Of a DNA stretch of 64,000 nucleotides, positions 44,560 through 53,800 are shown piece by piece; positions within the stretch are counted from its first letter, which is position 1, and every line of letters starts with the position of its first letter. Where the stretch lies: the NCBI RefSeq assembly GCF_017498545.1, contig NZ_CP071793.1, positions 7,930,256 through 7,994,255 of the forward strand, given 5' to 3'. The translations under genes and the position numbers were made by a program. Below the pieces are notes generated by a model, which was given only the letters and a program-made list of their open reading frames with translations, did no database searches and was not told the origin of the DNA. The stretch is from Sulfidibacter corallicola (GTDB lineage Bacteria > Acidobacteriota > Holophagae > Acanthopleuribacterales > Acanthopleuribacteraceae).

Positions 44560-44862
44560 TCACGAGGATATTTCGAAATGCTTGTCCAGGCGCATGATCT
44601 TCAACATGTTCTTGATGTGGGCGCTCACGTTGGTGAGCTGCAACCGGTTCTGGTAGGTGGCAAGGGTGTTCTGGGTGGCGATCAGCACACCCAAACCCGA
44701 GGAATCGATCGCTTGAACCCGGCTGAAATCGATGGTGAGGGCGTGTTCGCCGCGTTCGATCATCGCCAGGAGATCGGTTTTGAGCTTCTTGGCTTCCGAA
44801 GCGACAAGATCTTTGGTGAATTTCAGGACCAGACGATCGCCGACTCGCTCTTCTTCGTACAT
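44560..44862 (-). CDS. STAS-domain anti-sigma factor antagonist
   Basis: A 100-residue single-domain STAS protein (SpoIIAA/RsbV type): VGDRLVLKFTKDLVASEAKK, LTIDFSRVQAIDSSGLGVLI and LQLTNVSAHIKNMLKIMRLD. The DSSGLG loop (Asp53, Ser54, Ser55) is the canonical phosphorylation site used by RsbW-like kinases and reversed by PP2C phosphatases, both of which are encoded at the far end of this operon. The ATG at 44862 has AAAGG upstream and starts the domain; the frame opens seven codons earlier. It is the first gene of the operon, 100 bases before cheA. Confidence 0.9.
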   Translation of the reverse strand: MYEEERVGDRLVLKFTKDLVASEAKKLKTDLLAMIERGEHALTIDFSRVQAIDSSGLGVLIATQNTLATYQNRLQLTNVSAHIKNMLKIMRLDKHFEISS

Positions 44863-45542
44863 AGCAAAACCTTTCCATCGCAAACTGGATTTTTTGGGAT
44901 CTCATATTTGCTACGGCAATAAAGAGAGAATACTTGAGTTGGCGAATTTTCGACAATATGATTTTAGTAGAGGTGTTGACTTTCAAGGTTGTTGATACCT
45001 TTGTGGGCTTCATCAATTTGTCCCGGGATTCTAAAATAAACACGTCTACCCGACGGGGAAAGAGAATCTGGGCGCGCGTTGCCAGGGAGCGCCCATTGCC
45101 ATGTGGGGTGGAGTGGTTCGAGTTGCTGAGGGCATCGGCCAGCCGGCCGAAAAGCTTTTGTTTTTACCCCGACCGCGCTTGCAATCTCCGGATTCGACGG
45201 GATTTTCATCGCGTGCCCCCCCCGACGATGGGTCGCCTTTTGTCGAGGGCCCGGGTGCGTGCCGGGTGTGAATGTGCCGCACATTATTTAAATGGTCGGA
45301 GGGGAACTTCGTGGCGAGGTGCGGTGGTCGAGCCCGATTTCCAGGAAGCGCGCGAGCCGCTGGATGGCCGGAGTCCGCGCCAGGAGCCCGTCGGCAACCT
45401 ATCCACCCGAATCGCATTCTTTGGGGTATAATCCCGGTGTTTGTTTTCAAGGGGCCCAGTCCGGGGGGGAAACGGCAGGACCGTTTACGACACTAAGTCG
45501 CTGAGTCACCGAAACATCAACAAAGAAACAAAAGGGGATTCC
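44863..45542. other. Divergent intergenic region between STAS and pckA
   Basis: About 680 bases. The left 150 are AT-rich and promoter-like for the leftward operon. A TATAAT at 45427-45432 could be the pckA -10, though no matching -35 is evident. No gene with support. Confidence 0.5.
44927..44956 (-). promoter_or_regulatory. Possible promoter of the chemosensory operon
   Basis: On the minus strand TTGTCG (44956-44951), 18 bases, TATTCT (44932-44927), in an AT-rich stretch upstream of the STAS gene. It would give a leader of about 55-60 bases. The fit is moderate and other AT-rich hexamers nearby would also serve. Confidence 0.35.
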
Positions 45543-47123
45543 ATGTCTGAGACCTATGGGTTGGACCAACTGGGCCTGAATCCGGCCGAAGTTCACCGCA
45601 ATCTGCCGGTCGAGAAGCTGGTTGAGCACACCGTGATCAACCAAGAAGGTGTCATGGGCATGCAAGGTGCCACAATGTGTAAGACCGGAAAATTCACCGG
45701 TCGTTCACCCAAGGACAAATACATTGTCGACGAGGGTGAGGCTTCCCAAAACGTGTGGTGGGGTCCGGTTAACCAAAAGATCTCCGAAGAAGTGTTCGAC
45801 AAGTTGCTGGCGAAAGTCCAGGGCCATTACGACGGTCAGGACTGCTACGTGTTCGACGGCCACTGTGGCGCCTCCGAGCGCTTCAGCCTGCCCATTCGCA
45901 TCGTGACGCGCAAAGCCTGGCACGCGCATTTCGTCAACAACATGTTCATCCGTCCCAACCGCGAGCAGCTCGCGAATCACAAGCCCGAATTCACCATCAT
46001 CAACGCCTGCGACATTACCGCCGAAGACTATGCCGAACTCGGCCTGCGCAGCGAAGTGTTCGTCGTCTTCCACCTGTCGCGCGGTCTCGCGCTGATCGGC
46101 GGCACCATGTACGCCGGCGAAATGAAGAAAGGTATCTTCAGCGTCATGAACTACCGCCTGCCGTTGGCGGGCACCATGAGCATGCACTGCTCGGCCAACA
46201 TGGGCGACGACGGCGATACCGCCCTGTTCTTCGGCCTTTCGGGTACCGGCAAGACCACCTTGAGCGCCGATCCCAACCGCCACCTGATCGGCGATGACGA
46301 GCACGGCTGGTCGGACGACGGCATCTTCAACTTCGAAGGTGGCTGTTACGCCAAGTGTATCGACCTTTCCGAAGAAAAAGAGCCGGACATCTGGCGAGCG
46401 ATCCGATTCGGGGCCCTGCTCGAAAACGTCGTCTACGACCAGGAAAGCCGCCAGGTGGATTTCAAGAACAGTTCCGTCACCGAGAACACCCGCGTTTCCT
46501 ATCCCATCCACCATATCGACAATGCGGTCGAGCCCTCCTTGGGCGGCCATCCCAAGACCATCATCTTCCTGACCTGCGATGCCTTCGGCGTGCTTCCTCC
46601 GGTGGCCAAGCTCACGCCCGGCCAGGCCATGTACCACTTCATCTCCGGTTACACGGCCAAGGTGGCCGGTACCGAGCGCGGCGTGACCGAGCCCCAGGCG
46701 ACCTTTTCCAGTTGCTTCGGCGAGCCCTTCCTGCCGCTGCACCCCACCAGATACGCGGCGCTGCTGGGCGAGAAGATGGAGAAACACGGCGCCAAGGCCT
46801 ACCTGGTCAACACCGGCTGGACCGGCGGTGCCTACGGCACGGGCCACCGTATCGACCTGCCCCAGACGCGGGCGATCATTACGGCCATCCTGACCGGATC
46901 CATCGAAGACGTCGCCTGTACGACGGACAAATACTACGGTTTCGAGGTACCCACGGAATTGTCGGGTGTCGACAGCGGTCTGCTGAATCCCGTGAAGACC
47001 TGGGAGGACGAAGAGAAATTTCACGCGACCGCGCGCAAGCTGGTGCAGTTGTTCCAGAAGAACTTCGACAAGTTCGACGGCACGTCCCACGAGTACGCGC
47101 AGTTCGGACCCAAACTGGACTGA
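45543..47123 (+). CDS. pckA: Phosphoenolpyruvate carboxykinase (ATP)
   Basis: A 526-residue gluconeogenic enzyme converting oxaloacetate and ATP to PEP, CO2 and ADP. It shows the substrate loop TGRSPKDKYIVDE, metal ligands in the HCSANMGDDGDTALF region, kinase-1a P-loop FGLSGTGKTTLSADPNRHLI, kinase-2 motif GDDEHGWSDDGIFNFEGGCY and adenine-binding TRVSYPIHHIDN, all typical of the ATP-dependent class. The frame is open 34 codons upstream, but ATG 45543 has AGGGGA just before it and fits the family length. A strong terminator follows within 70 bases, so it is a single-gene unit. Confidence 0.97.
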   Translation: MSETYGLDQLGLNPAEVHRNLPVEKLVEHTVINQEGVMGMQGATMCKTGKFTGRSPKDKYIVDEGEASQNVWWGPVNQKISEEVFDKLLAKVQGHYDGQDCYVFDGHCGASERFSLPIRIVTRKAWHAHFVNNMFIRPNREQLANHKPEFTIINACDITAEDYAELGLRSEVFVVFHLSRGLALIGGTMYAGEMKKGIFSVMNYRLPLAGTMSMHCSANMGDDGDTALFFGLSGTGKTTLSADPNRHLIGDDEHGWSDDGIFNFEGGCYAKCIDLSEEKEPDIWRAIRFGALLENVVYDQESRQVDFKNSSVTENTRVSYPIHHIDNAVEPSLGGHPKTIIFLTCDAFGVLPPVAKLTPGQAMYHFISGYTAKVAGTERGVTEPQATFSSCFGEPFLPLHPTRYAALLGEKMEKHGAKAYLVNTGWTGGAYGTGHRIDLPQTRAIITAILTGSIEDVACTTDKYYGFEVPTELSGVDSGLLNPVKTWEDEEKFHATARKLVQLFQKNFDKFDGTSHEYAQFGPKLD

Positions 47124-47159
47124 CGCCGCGCCGTAACGCGAATCAGCCGAACGAAGCGA

Positions 47160-47191
47160 CCGCCCGCGGGGAAACCCCGGGCGGTTTTTTT
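47160..47191 (+). terminator. Intrinsic terminator of pckA
   Basis: CCGCCCGCGGGG-AAA-CCCCGGGCGG followed by seven T. The stem is ten base pairs with a two-base bulge on the left arm. Confidence 0.9.
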
Positions 47192-47256
47192 ATATCCTGC
47201 GACGAGCTCCTGCGGCCAACATCAGCATTTCGTGGCAATTCCGACGATTTTGGGGT

Positions 47257-47286
47257 TTGGCATCCTTCGACGACCCCTGGTATAAT
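47257..47286 (+). promoter_or_regulatory. Sigma-70-like promoter for the TPR gene cluster
   Basis: TTGGCA (47257-47262), 18 bases, TATAAT (47281-47286) with an extended TGG before the -10. It lies about 80 bases before the first TPR gene and right after the pckA terminator. Confidence 0.65.
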
Positions 47287-47364
47287 GCGCCCATCTTTAC
47301 CTTAACCCAAAGAATTCGAGACGTTTCTGATGTAGAGGCGGCTCGTCGTGGGGAGTGTGGTCGC

Positions 47365-48228
47365 ATGTCCCGAACCGATTCAGAAAACGATGACCAAAGT
47401 CCGCGCGGCCTGGCGCATCACGGTGAAGCCCTGTTTCGCGCCGGTCGGTTGCCGGAAGCGCTGGTCTTTTTCGATCGCGCCCTGGCCGCCGCACCGAATT
47501 ACGCTTGGGCCCTGGCCCACCGCGCCGACCTGTACCGCGAGATGAAGCGCTTCGGCGAGGCGCTCGACGACTTCGATCGCGCGCTCTCCCTGGAGCGGGA
47601 TTACCCCTGGGCTCGCGCCCACCGCGGCGCGGTGCTGTACCACATGCGGCGTTATCCCGCGGCGCTGGCCGACCTGGATCACGTGATCGAGGGTGCGCCC
47701 GACTACGTGTGGGCCCTGGCCTATCGACCCCACATCTACATCGCCCTCAAGCGCTACGAAGCGGCCCTGGCCGACGTGGATGCCTTTCTCGCGCTGGACA
47801 AGTCGCTGTTGCCGTCCTGGCAAGGTGAGCGCGGCATGATTCTCAACTACCTGGGTCGCTTCGAGGAATCGATCGCGGGTTGCGAGGACGCGCTGGCCGA
47901 CGATCCCCGGGACTACATCGCGGTCTACACCCGGGCGGTGGCCCTGGCCTGCGGCGCGACCGCATCCATGGCCTACGTGCCGGCCTGTCGCGACCTGCTG
48001 GTGCGGTTCGAACGCGAAGGCCTCGGCGAACCGGGTTTGGTGGCCTACCGATTGGGTGCGCTCGCCGCCCTGGAAGGCGATGTCGATACCGCGTTCAGCC
48101 GGCTCGAACAGGCGATTTCCCTGCATCACGAACCCATCGAGACCGCCCGTCACGATCCCGCCTGGCGCGGTTGCCACGACGCACCGCGCTATCGCGAGTT
48201 GATCGCCCCGGCCGAGGTCTCCTTTTGA
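47365..48228 (+). CDS. TPR repeat protein 1
   Basis: A 287-residue cytoplasmic protein of TPR repeats, about six, with the recurrent form YxWAxAHRxxxY: EALVFFDRALAAAPNYAWAL, ALDDFDRALSLERDYPWARA, ALADLDHVIEGAPDYVWALA and SIAGCEDALADDPRDYIAVY. The ATG at 47365 has GGGGAGTG upstream. Its stop overlaps the start of the next gene (TGATG), so the two are coupled. It is paralogous to the following gene along its whole length. TPR domains bind peptides or proteins; no enzymatic motif is present. Confidence 0.8.
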   Translation: MSRTDSENDDQSPRGLAHHGEALFRAGRLPEALVFFDRALAAAPNYAWALAHRADLYREMKRFGEALDDFDRALSLERDYPWARAHRGAVLYHMRRYPAALADLDHVIEGAPDYVWALAYRPHIYIALKRYEAALADVDAFLALDKSLLPSWQGERGMILNYLGRFEESIAGCEDALADDPRDYIAVYTRAVALACGATASMAYVPACRDLLVRFEREGLGEPGLVAYRLGALAALEGDVDTAFSRLEQAISLHHEPIETARHDPAWRGCHDAPRYRELIAPAEVSF

Positions 48229-49007
48229 TGTCCGCAGAAGCCGTCGTCGCGACGCGCCGGCGCGCGCACGAACTCGCCCATCGCGGAGAACGGGCCCGCT
48301 TGCAGGGCGACCTGGCCGGCTCCCTGACGCTGTTCGACGAGGCCTTGGCCCTGTGCCCCGAGTACCCCTGGGCCCTGGCCCATCGCGGCGCCACCTACCG
48401 CCTGCTGGGCGCCGAGCGCTACCGAGCCGCCATGGACGATTTCAACCGGGCCCTGGCGCTCAAACCCGATTACGTGTGGGCCATCGCCTTCCGGGCCCGA
48501 CTCCACGAGCTGTTCCGCGACTACGCCGCGGCCCTCGAGGACTTCGACCGTGCCATTGCCCGCGACGAACGGATCATCGGTCACTGGCGGGCCGAACGGG
48601 CCATGTTGCTGGGTTTCCTGGGGCGTTTCGAGGAAGCCGTGGCCCAGAGCGACGAGGCCTTGGCGGTGGAGCCCCGCGATCATTTCGCCGCCTACGCCCG
48701 GGCGGTGCATCTCTACCTCTGGCGTGGACCGGATGCGGCCGCCGAAGCTGTCGCCGCCGTGCGCGCCATGCTTCGACCCCTGGCGGCCGGTGGTCCCGAG
48801 CAGGGCATCGCCCTCTATCGACTGGCCGGCCTGGACGCCCTGCAGGGCCGACGCGCGTCCGCCCTCCACCTTTTCACCCAAGCCAAGCCTTTGGAAGCCG
48901 AAGCCATCCTGTTCGCCCGCCACGATCTGGCTTGGCTCGACTTCCGGCATGAATCCGCCTTTCAGGAAATGGTTCGCGACGTCACCGGCGATTTGACAAT
49001 CGGATGA
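48228..49007 (+). CDS. TPR repeat protein 2, paralogue of the preceding gene
   Basis: A 259-residue protein with the same repeat order as its upstream neighbour: SLTLFDEALALCPEYPWALA, AMDDFNRALALKPDYVWAIA, ALEDFDRAIARDERIIGHWR and AVAQSDEALAVEPRDHFAAY, and a matching C-terminal part (ALYRLAGLDALQGRRASALH; ARHDLAWLDFRHESAFQEMV). This points to a tandem duplication. Its ATG shares bases with the previous stop codon. Role unknown, likely scaffold or peptide binding. Confidence 0.8.
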   Translation: MSAEAVVATRRRAHELAHRGERARLQGDLAGSLTLFDEALALCPEYPWALAHRGATYRLLGAERYRAAMDDFNRALALKPDYVWAIAFRARLHELFRDYAAALEDFDRAIARDERIIGHWRAERAMLLGFLGRFEEAVAQSDEALAVEPRDHFAAYARAVHLYLWRGPDAAAEAVAAVRAMLRPLAAGGPEQGIALYRLAGLDALQGRRASALHLFTQAKPLEAEAILFARHDLAWLDFRHESAFQEMVRDVTGDLTIG

Positions 49008-49131
49008 TCCGGTGAGTCGACCTTTTCGGTCAATCCACAACCAAGCCAATACACGAATTAAAAATTGAGTTATAATCGAAAAACGATTTTCCCCGTGATT
49101 CATAACTGAGACCTGATTATTGGAGGAACTC

Positions 49132-49986
49132 ATGAGTGGAATCCAAGAGCGGACTGCCGCCGGCTGGGCAAAACAGGGTGACATCTATCGCGAGATGCTC
49201 GCCCAAAACGAACTACTAACCGAAGATGAACGAGATCAAACCGCCCATCTCGGGCTTGCGGCGTTTGCCAAAGCACTCCAGCACTACCAACACGAAGTCC
49301 CGCAGAATCCGCATTTCGTGGCTTGGGTCGAAGCTCACAAGGGCGCACTGCTCACCCAGCGCAAAAGATTCACGGAGGCCATGGCGGCCTTCGACAAGGC
49401 CGTGAAGCTCAGTCCCAAATACGCCTGGGGTTGGGCGCACCGCGGGGATTGTCTGAGATTGCTCGGCGTCCAGAAAATGGCGGCCGGCCTGCTGCCGGAT
49501 GCCCAGTGCACGTTCGAAGATGCGATCAAGAGCTTCCAGAACGCCGTCGACAACGAGCCCGGTTACGCCTGGGCCCATGCCCATATGGGTGCCGTTTTCC
49601 GCTTCAAGGGCGTCACGCCCGACGAGCGGTTCAAAAACAACAGCGAAGCCGTTCGTTGTTTCGAAAAGGCTCAGTTGCTCAGCGACGACTATACCTGGGC
49701 CAAGGTCTATGCCACCGTCTCCATGAAGGTGCTCGCCAAGCGCGAACCCCATTGGTGGCGTCCGGCCTACTTGGAACTGGCTCACGCGGCCAAGACCTAT
49801 CCCGATATTTTCAAAGGGGCGTTGCACGATCAGTGCATCGATGCACTCTCCGAGCGGGTTTCCGACATGGAAGAATCCGACAACCCGGTCGAAGCGTTCT
49901 TCCGCGCCGGGATGCGGATGATCAAAAAAGAGCTGGATCCCGACGACGAGGATCTGAAGCTGGCCGAAGAAGCCTTGCTGTTCTAG
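49132..49986 (+). CDS. TPR repeat protein 3
   Basis: A 284-residue helical protein, more diverged than the two before it but with the same signature repeats: AMAAFDKAVKLSPKYAWGWA, HRGDCLRLLG and SFQNAVDNEPGYAWAHAHMG. The start AAGWAKQGDIYREMLAQNEL and the end RMIKKELDPDDEDLKLAEEA are not TPR. ATG 49132 has GGAGGAA upstream. A TATAAT at 49071-49076 may give it its own promoter. The next gene downstream encodes a short Pro/Asp-tailed peptide, in the same direction. Confidence 0.75.
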   Translation: MSGIQERTAAGWAKQGDIYREMLAQNELLTEDERDQTAHLGLAAFAKALQHYQHEVPQNPHFVAWVEAHKGALLTQRKRFTEAMAAFDKAVKLSPKYAWGWAHRGDCLRLLGVQKMAAGLLPDAQCTFEDAIKSFQNAVDNEPGYAWAHAHMGAVFRFKGVTPDERFKNNSEAVRCFEKAQLLSDDYTWAKVYATVSMKVLAKREPHWWRPAYLELAHAAKTYPDIFKGALHDQCIDALSERVSDMEESDNPVEAFFRAGMRMIKKELDPDDEDLKLAEEALLF

Positions 49987-50118
49987 TGTGCCGTTTTTGC
50001 GACCTCGGGCCCTCGTCCGAGTTCGCGCCGTTCCACGTGATCGAATGAACCGTGGTGTCGGGTGTCGATGTGATCTCTGCCGGCACCACGGGCGTTGACC
50101 CACCGAAAGGAGTTTGAT

Positions 50119-50370
50119 TTGTCTACCGTGATCGACTTCATGACTGATTTGGTGCACGACCCCGCCGTGGTCGAGCGTTTCGAACAGAACCCGACCGCCG
50201 TGCTCGATGCCGCCGGATTGGACGCCGAAAAGCGCTACGCCTCGAGCGAGGCGCAACTTTGGACCCGCGATTTCGTGGCCGCGAACGGAAGCCTGACGCT
50301 TTCCGACCCCGGCCCGGATCCCTTGCCCGATCCCGATCCCTTTCCCGATAACCCCCTGGTTCATGCTTGA
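50119..50370 (+). CDS. Small peptide with leader-like N-terminus and Pro/Asp-repeat tail
   Basis: An 83-residue product from a TTG start placed exactly by AAGGAG seven to eight bases upstream. The first half is a compact helical segment (STVIDFMTDLVHDPAVVERF, EQNPTAVLDAAGLDAEKRYA) of the kind seen in LigA-like or Nif11-like leader regions of ribosomal peptide precursors. After a Gly-Ser turn the last 20 or so residues are a low-complexity Pro/Asp run, GPDPLPDPDPFPDNPLVHA, with no Cys, Ser or Thr. It could be a precursor peptide, a small regulator or a TPR ligand. No recognised maturation enzyme is nearby. A strong terminator follows. Confidence 0.6.
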   Translation: MSTVIDFMTDLVHDPAVVERFEQNPTAVLDAAGLDAEKRYASSEAQLWTRDFVAANGSLTLSDPGPDPLPDPDPFPDNPLVHA

Positions 50371-50849
50371 GGGGTCCATGTGACTCGGGGCGGTCCCTGC
50401 TTGCCGGGTACGCCACATCCGAATGTGAGGAGGCGCGTCGACATGTGTCGGTCGCGTCTCCTCTTTCTATTTTCCGGGAACTTTTTTGCGTGCGTCGTCC
50501 GCGAGATTCGTGAAAAGGGAAGATCGCGTCGAAGCGTGGTTCGCTCCGAGGAATTTGATCGTTGAAAATGACTCACGGAAGGGTTTTCTCGTTATCCAAC
50601 TCCTTTAACGGGGGTATACTAGACCATCTGGAGCTTTCTCAACCGGAAGGAGTTTGAAGTGTCGGGCGTTGTCTTGGTGTCGCCTTGTCGCCCAAATACG
50701 GTCAACCCCTGAAGGAGGTCACCAAGTATTTGGGCTTACATGCCTTGTCGCTTCAATGGTTCCATGGATGGCTGTCGATGTCGGCCGAAGCGGGCGAAGG
50801 GAAAACGATAATTGCTGGATGAGATGGTTCTGATGAGGTGAGTCGTTCA
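50371..50849. promoter_or_regulatory. Structured leader of the giant kinase gene
   Basis: Past the terminator, TATACT at 50615-50620 with a poor TTATCC 17 bases upstream is the likely promoter. ACCGGAAGGAGTTTGAAGTG at 50642-50661 nearly repeats the ribosome site of the small peptide gene and opens a 17-codon frame (50659-50712). GCCCAAATAC (50690-50699) pairs perfectly with GTATTTGGGC (50726-50735), and the 26-base loop holds a second strong ribosome site, GAAGGAGG. GCCTTGTCGC is repeated directly at 50682 and 50742. This looks like a regulatory leader, not plain spacer. Confidence 0.55.
50427..50474 (+). terminator. Strong intrinsic terminator after the small peptide gene
   Basis: Eleven-base stem GAGGAGGCGCG / CGCGTCTCCTC (50427-50437 and 50453-50463, one G-T pair) with an inner CGACA-TG-TGTCG stem, followed by TTTCTATTTT. 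It closes the TPR-peptide unit. Confidence 0.8.
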
Positions 50850-53800
50850 ATGTTGTCCTTGGATGGTTATGACATATCGGAAAGGGTTCACGAAGGAGCC
50901 CATTTCCTTGTGTACCGGGGTAGGCGCCTCCGCGATCACGTCCCCATCATTTGTAAGGTGCTGCGCGATCCCAATCCCAATCAAGGACAGATCGCCGCGT
51001 TTCGACGCGAATATGAACGCACGCGTGATCTAGGTTTCGAAGGGGTTCCCAACGCGCTCGAATTCCTGCATGCCGCCGACACTTGGGCGATGATGCTCGA
51101 GGATGTGGGTGCCAAGTCGTTGAGTCAATTGAACCTCGCCGGCAAGCTGTCGATCGAGACCTTTTTGGAAATGGCGATTCGGCTCACCGAAGTCCTGTTC
51201 AAGATCCACCAGAAATTTCTGATCCACAAGGATTTGAACCCCGTCAACATCGTGTTGAATCCCGAAACCGATCAGCTTCAGATCATCGATTTCGGCATCG
51301 CCACGGAGCTTTCTCGCGAGAACACGAGTTTTCGCGATCCGGAACTGCTCGAGGGCACCTTGCTCTACATGTCGCCGGAGCAGACCGGGCGCATGAACCG
51401 CAGCATGGATTACCGCTCCGATTTTTATTCTTTGGGTGCCACTTTCTACGAGCTGTTGACGGGTCATCCGCCGTTTCGCGCCAACGATCCCCTGGAATTG
51501 GTCCATTGCCACATCGCCATGACCCCGGTGCCGCCCCTGCGTCACGACTCGGAAATTCCCCGCCCGGTCTCCGATATCGTGCTCAAGCTGCTCGCCAAGG
51601 AAGCGGAGGACCGCTACCAGAGTGCCCAGGGCCTGGCCGAGGATTTGGGCGTCTGCCTGCGGCAATGGCGCGAATACGGCGCCATTCAGCCCTTCGATCT
51701 CGGATTGAACGACCACTCCGATCGTTTCCAGTTACCCCAGAAGATGTACGGCCGCGAAGAAGAGGTCGCCGAGCTGATTCAGGCCTTCGAACGGACGGCG
51801 CGCGGCAAGGAAGAAGTCATGATGGTGTCGGGTTTTTCCGGCATCGGCAAATCGACCCTGATTCAGGAAATCCATCGCCCGATCACCGCCCGCCGCGGCT
51901 TCTTCGTTTCCGGAAAATTCGACAAATTGAAGCGCGAGGTGCCCTATGCCTCGCTGTTCCCGCCGTTTCGGCTGCTGGTGCGCCAGCTCCTGACCCGTGA
52001 GGAGCGGGACCGCGAACGCTGGCGCCAAATCCTGCGCGAGGCCTTGGGCAACAATGCCGGCCTGCTGCTGGAAGTCATTCCCGAATTGGTCCATTTGATC
52101 GGGCGCCAGGCCTCGCCGCCCTCGTTGCCGCCGGCCGAGGCCCAGAACCGTTTCCAGTTGGTGTTCCAGGATTTCATTCGCGCCTTCTCCGGTTTCGACA
52201 ATCCGCTGGTGCTGTTCTTGGACGATCTGCAGTGGGCCGATACCGCCACGCTCGATCTGCTCTGTTCCCTCATGAACGGCCGCTGCGACGATTGCCTGTT
52301 CCTGATCGGGGCTTTTCGCGCGGAGGAAGTGGACGGCGGCCATCCACTCCAGAACATGATCGACAAGATCCGCAACGCCGGCGTGCCGGTGCGCCATTTG
52401 TTGTTGAAGCCGTTGTCCGAGGAAGACGTGGCCCAGGAAATCGCCGATACCCTGCACCAGGATATCGATTCGGTCTTCCCGCTGGCGCGGCTGGTGCACG
52501 GCAAGACGGGCGGCAATCCCTTTTTCGTGGGGCAGTTCCTCAACTCGCTGTATTTCAAGGAATGTATTCGCTACGACCACGGCTCTCGTTGTTGGCAGTG
52601 GAACCTGGATGGCGTCAAGAGTCTCGACATTACCGATAACCTGGTCCACCTGCTGGTGGAAAACCTGGGCAACCTGCCGCGCGAGACCCTCGACAATCTG
52701 AAAATTGCCGCCTGCATCGGCGATCGTTTCGATCTGAGCACGCTCGCGCCGGTGACGGGCAAGGCTCCGCGTACCTTGGGTGTGGCGCTCTGGCAGGCCC
52801 TGATCGATGGGTTCCTCGTACCGCTGGATTCCGGCTATCGGTCGGTGACGGCCGAGATCAACGGCTCCGGCGACGGTGTCTCGGTGTCCTACCGCTTCGT
52901 TCACGACCGTATCCGCCAGGCCGCCTACGCCCTGCTGCCCCAGTCCGAGCGCGATCGCGTGCACCTCACGGTCGGGCGTCAGTTCCTCACCCGCCGGTAC
53001 AGCGAGGAGGACCTGTTCGACATCGTCAACCACCTCAACCGCGGGCGGCACCTCATCGAGGACGACACCGAAAAGGTGCGCCTCTCGCAGTTGAACATGG
53101 CCGCCGCGCGCAAGGCCAAGCTGTCCACGGCGTGGGAACCCGCCTACCTGTACCTGCGCCACGGGATCGAGATCCTGGAGTCCAGCGCCGACGATCAGGA
53201 CAAGCTGTGGCTCAGCCATTACGACCTGTTTTTGGAGCTCCACCTGCACGCCGCCGAAATGGCTTGTCTGCTGGGTGATTACGACCATCAGGAGCGGCTG
53301 ACCGCCCTGGTGTTGACCCACGCGCGCGACATTCGGGTCAAGGTCTGGATCCAAGAGGGCATCATGAACGCCCACTATGCGCGCGGCAATTATTTCGAGT
53401 GCTTCGACATCGGGCTCAGTGTCCTGGCGATGCTCGACCTCGATCTGCCCAGGGATCCCGGGGCCGAGGACATTTACGCCGCCATGGCCAAGACCGAAAA
53501 GTTGGTGGCCGCGCAGAACCTCGACGAGCTGACCAATCGGCCCGCCTCCGAGGACGCGTTGGCCCTGGTCGCCATTCGCATTCTCAACAACCTGATCGGG
53601 GTCACCTGGAAGATCAAGAACCACATGTTCCCGTTGCTGGTCTGCCGCTTGGTGGAACACTGCCTGCGCTACGGCAACGCGCCGTCCTCGCCCTTCATCT
53701 TCGCCAATTACGGCGTGGTGGCCGGGTTGAACGGCGATCTACAGAAAAGCGTGCGCTTCGGACACGTGTCGCTGGACATGTTGCAGCATTACGCCAGTCC

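Noticed and set aside
47880..49007. 375-codon frame covering TPR gene 2 with a long N-terminal extension
   Set aside because: The first 116 codons overlap TPR gene 1 in another frame and are Arg/Gly-rich shadow; the real start is the ATG at 48228 coupled to the previous stop.
50740..50811. 23-codon frame starting ATGCCTTGTCGC in the kinase leader
   Set aside because: The ribosome site is about 20 bases away, too far, and the basic product looks accidental; kept only as part of the leader observation.
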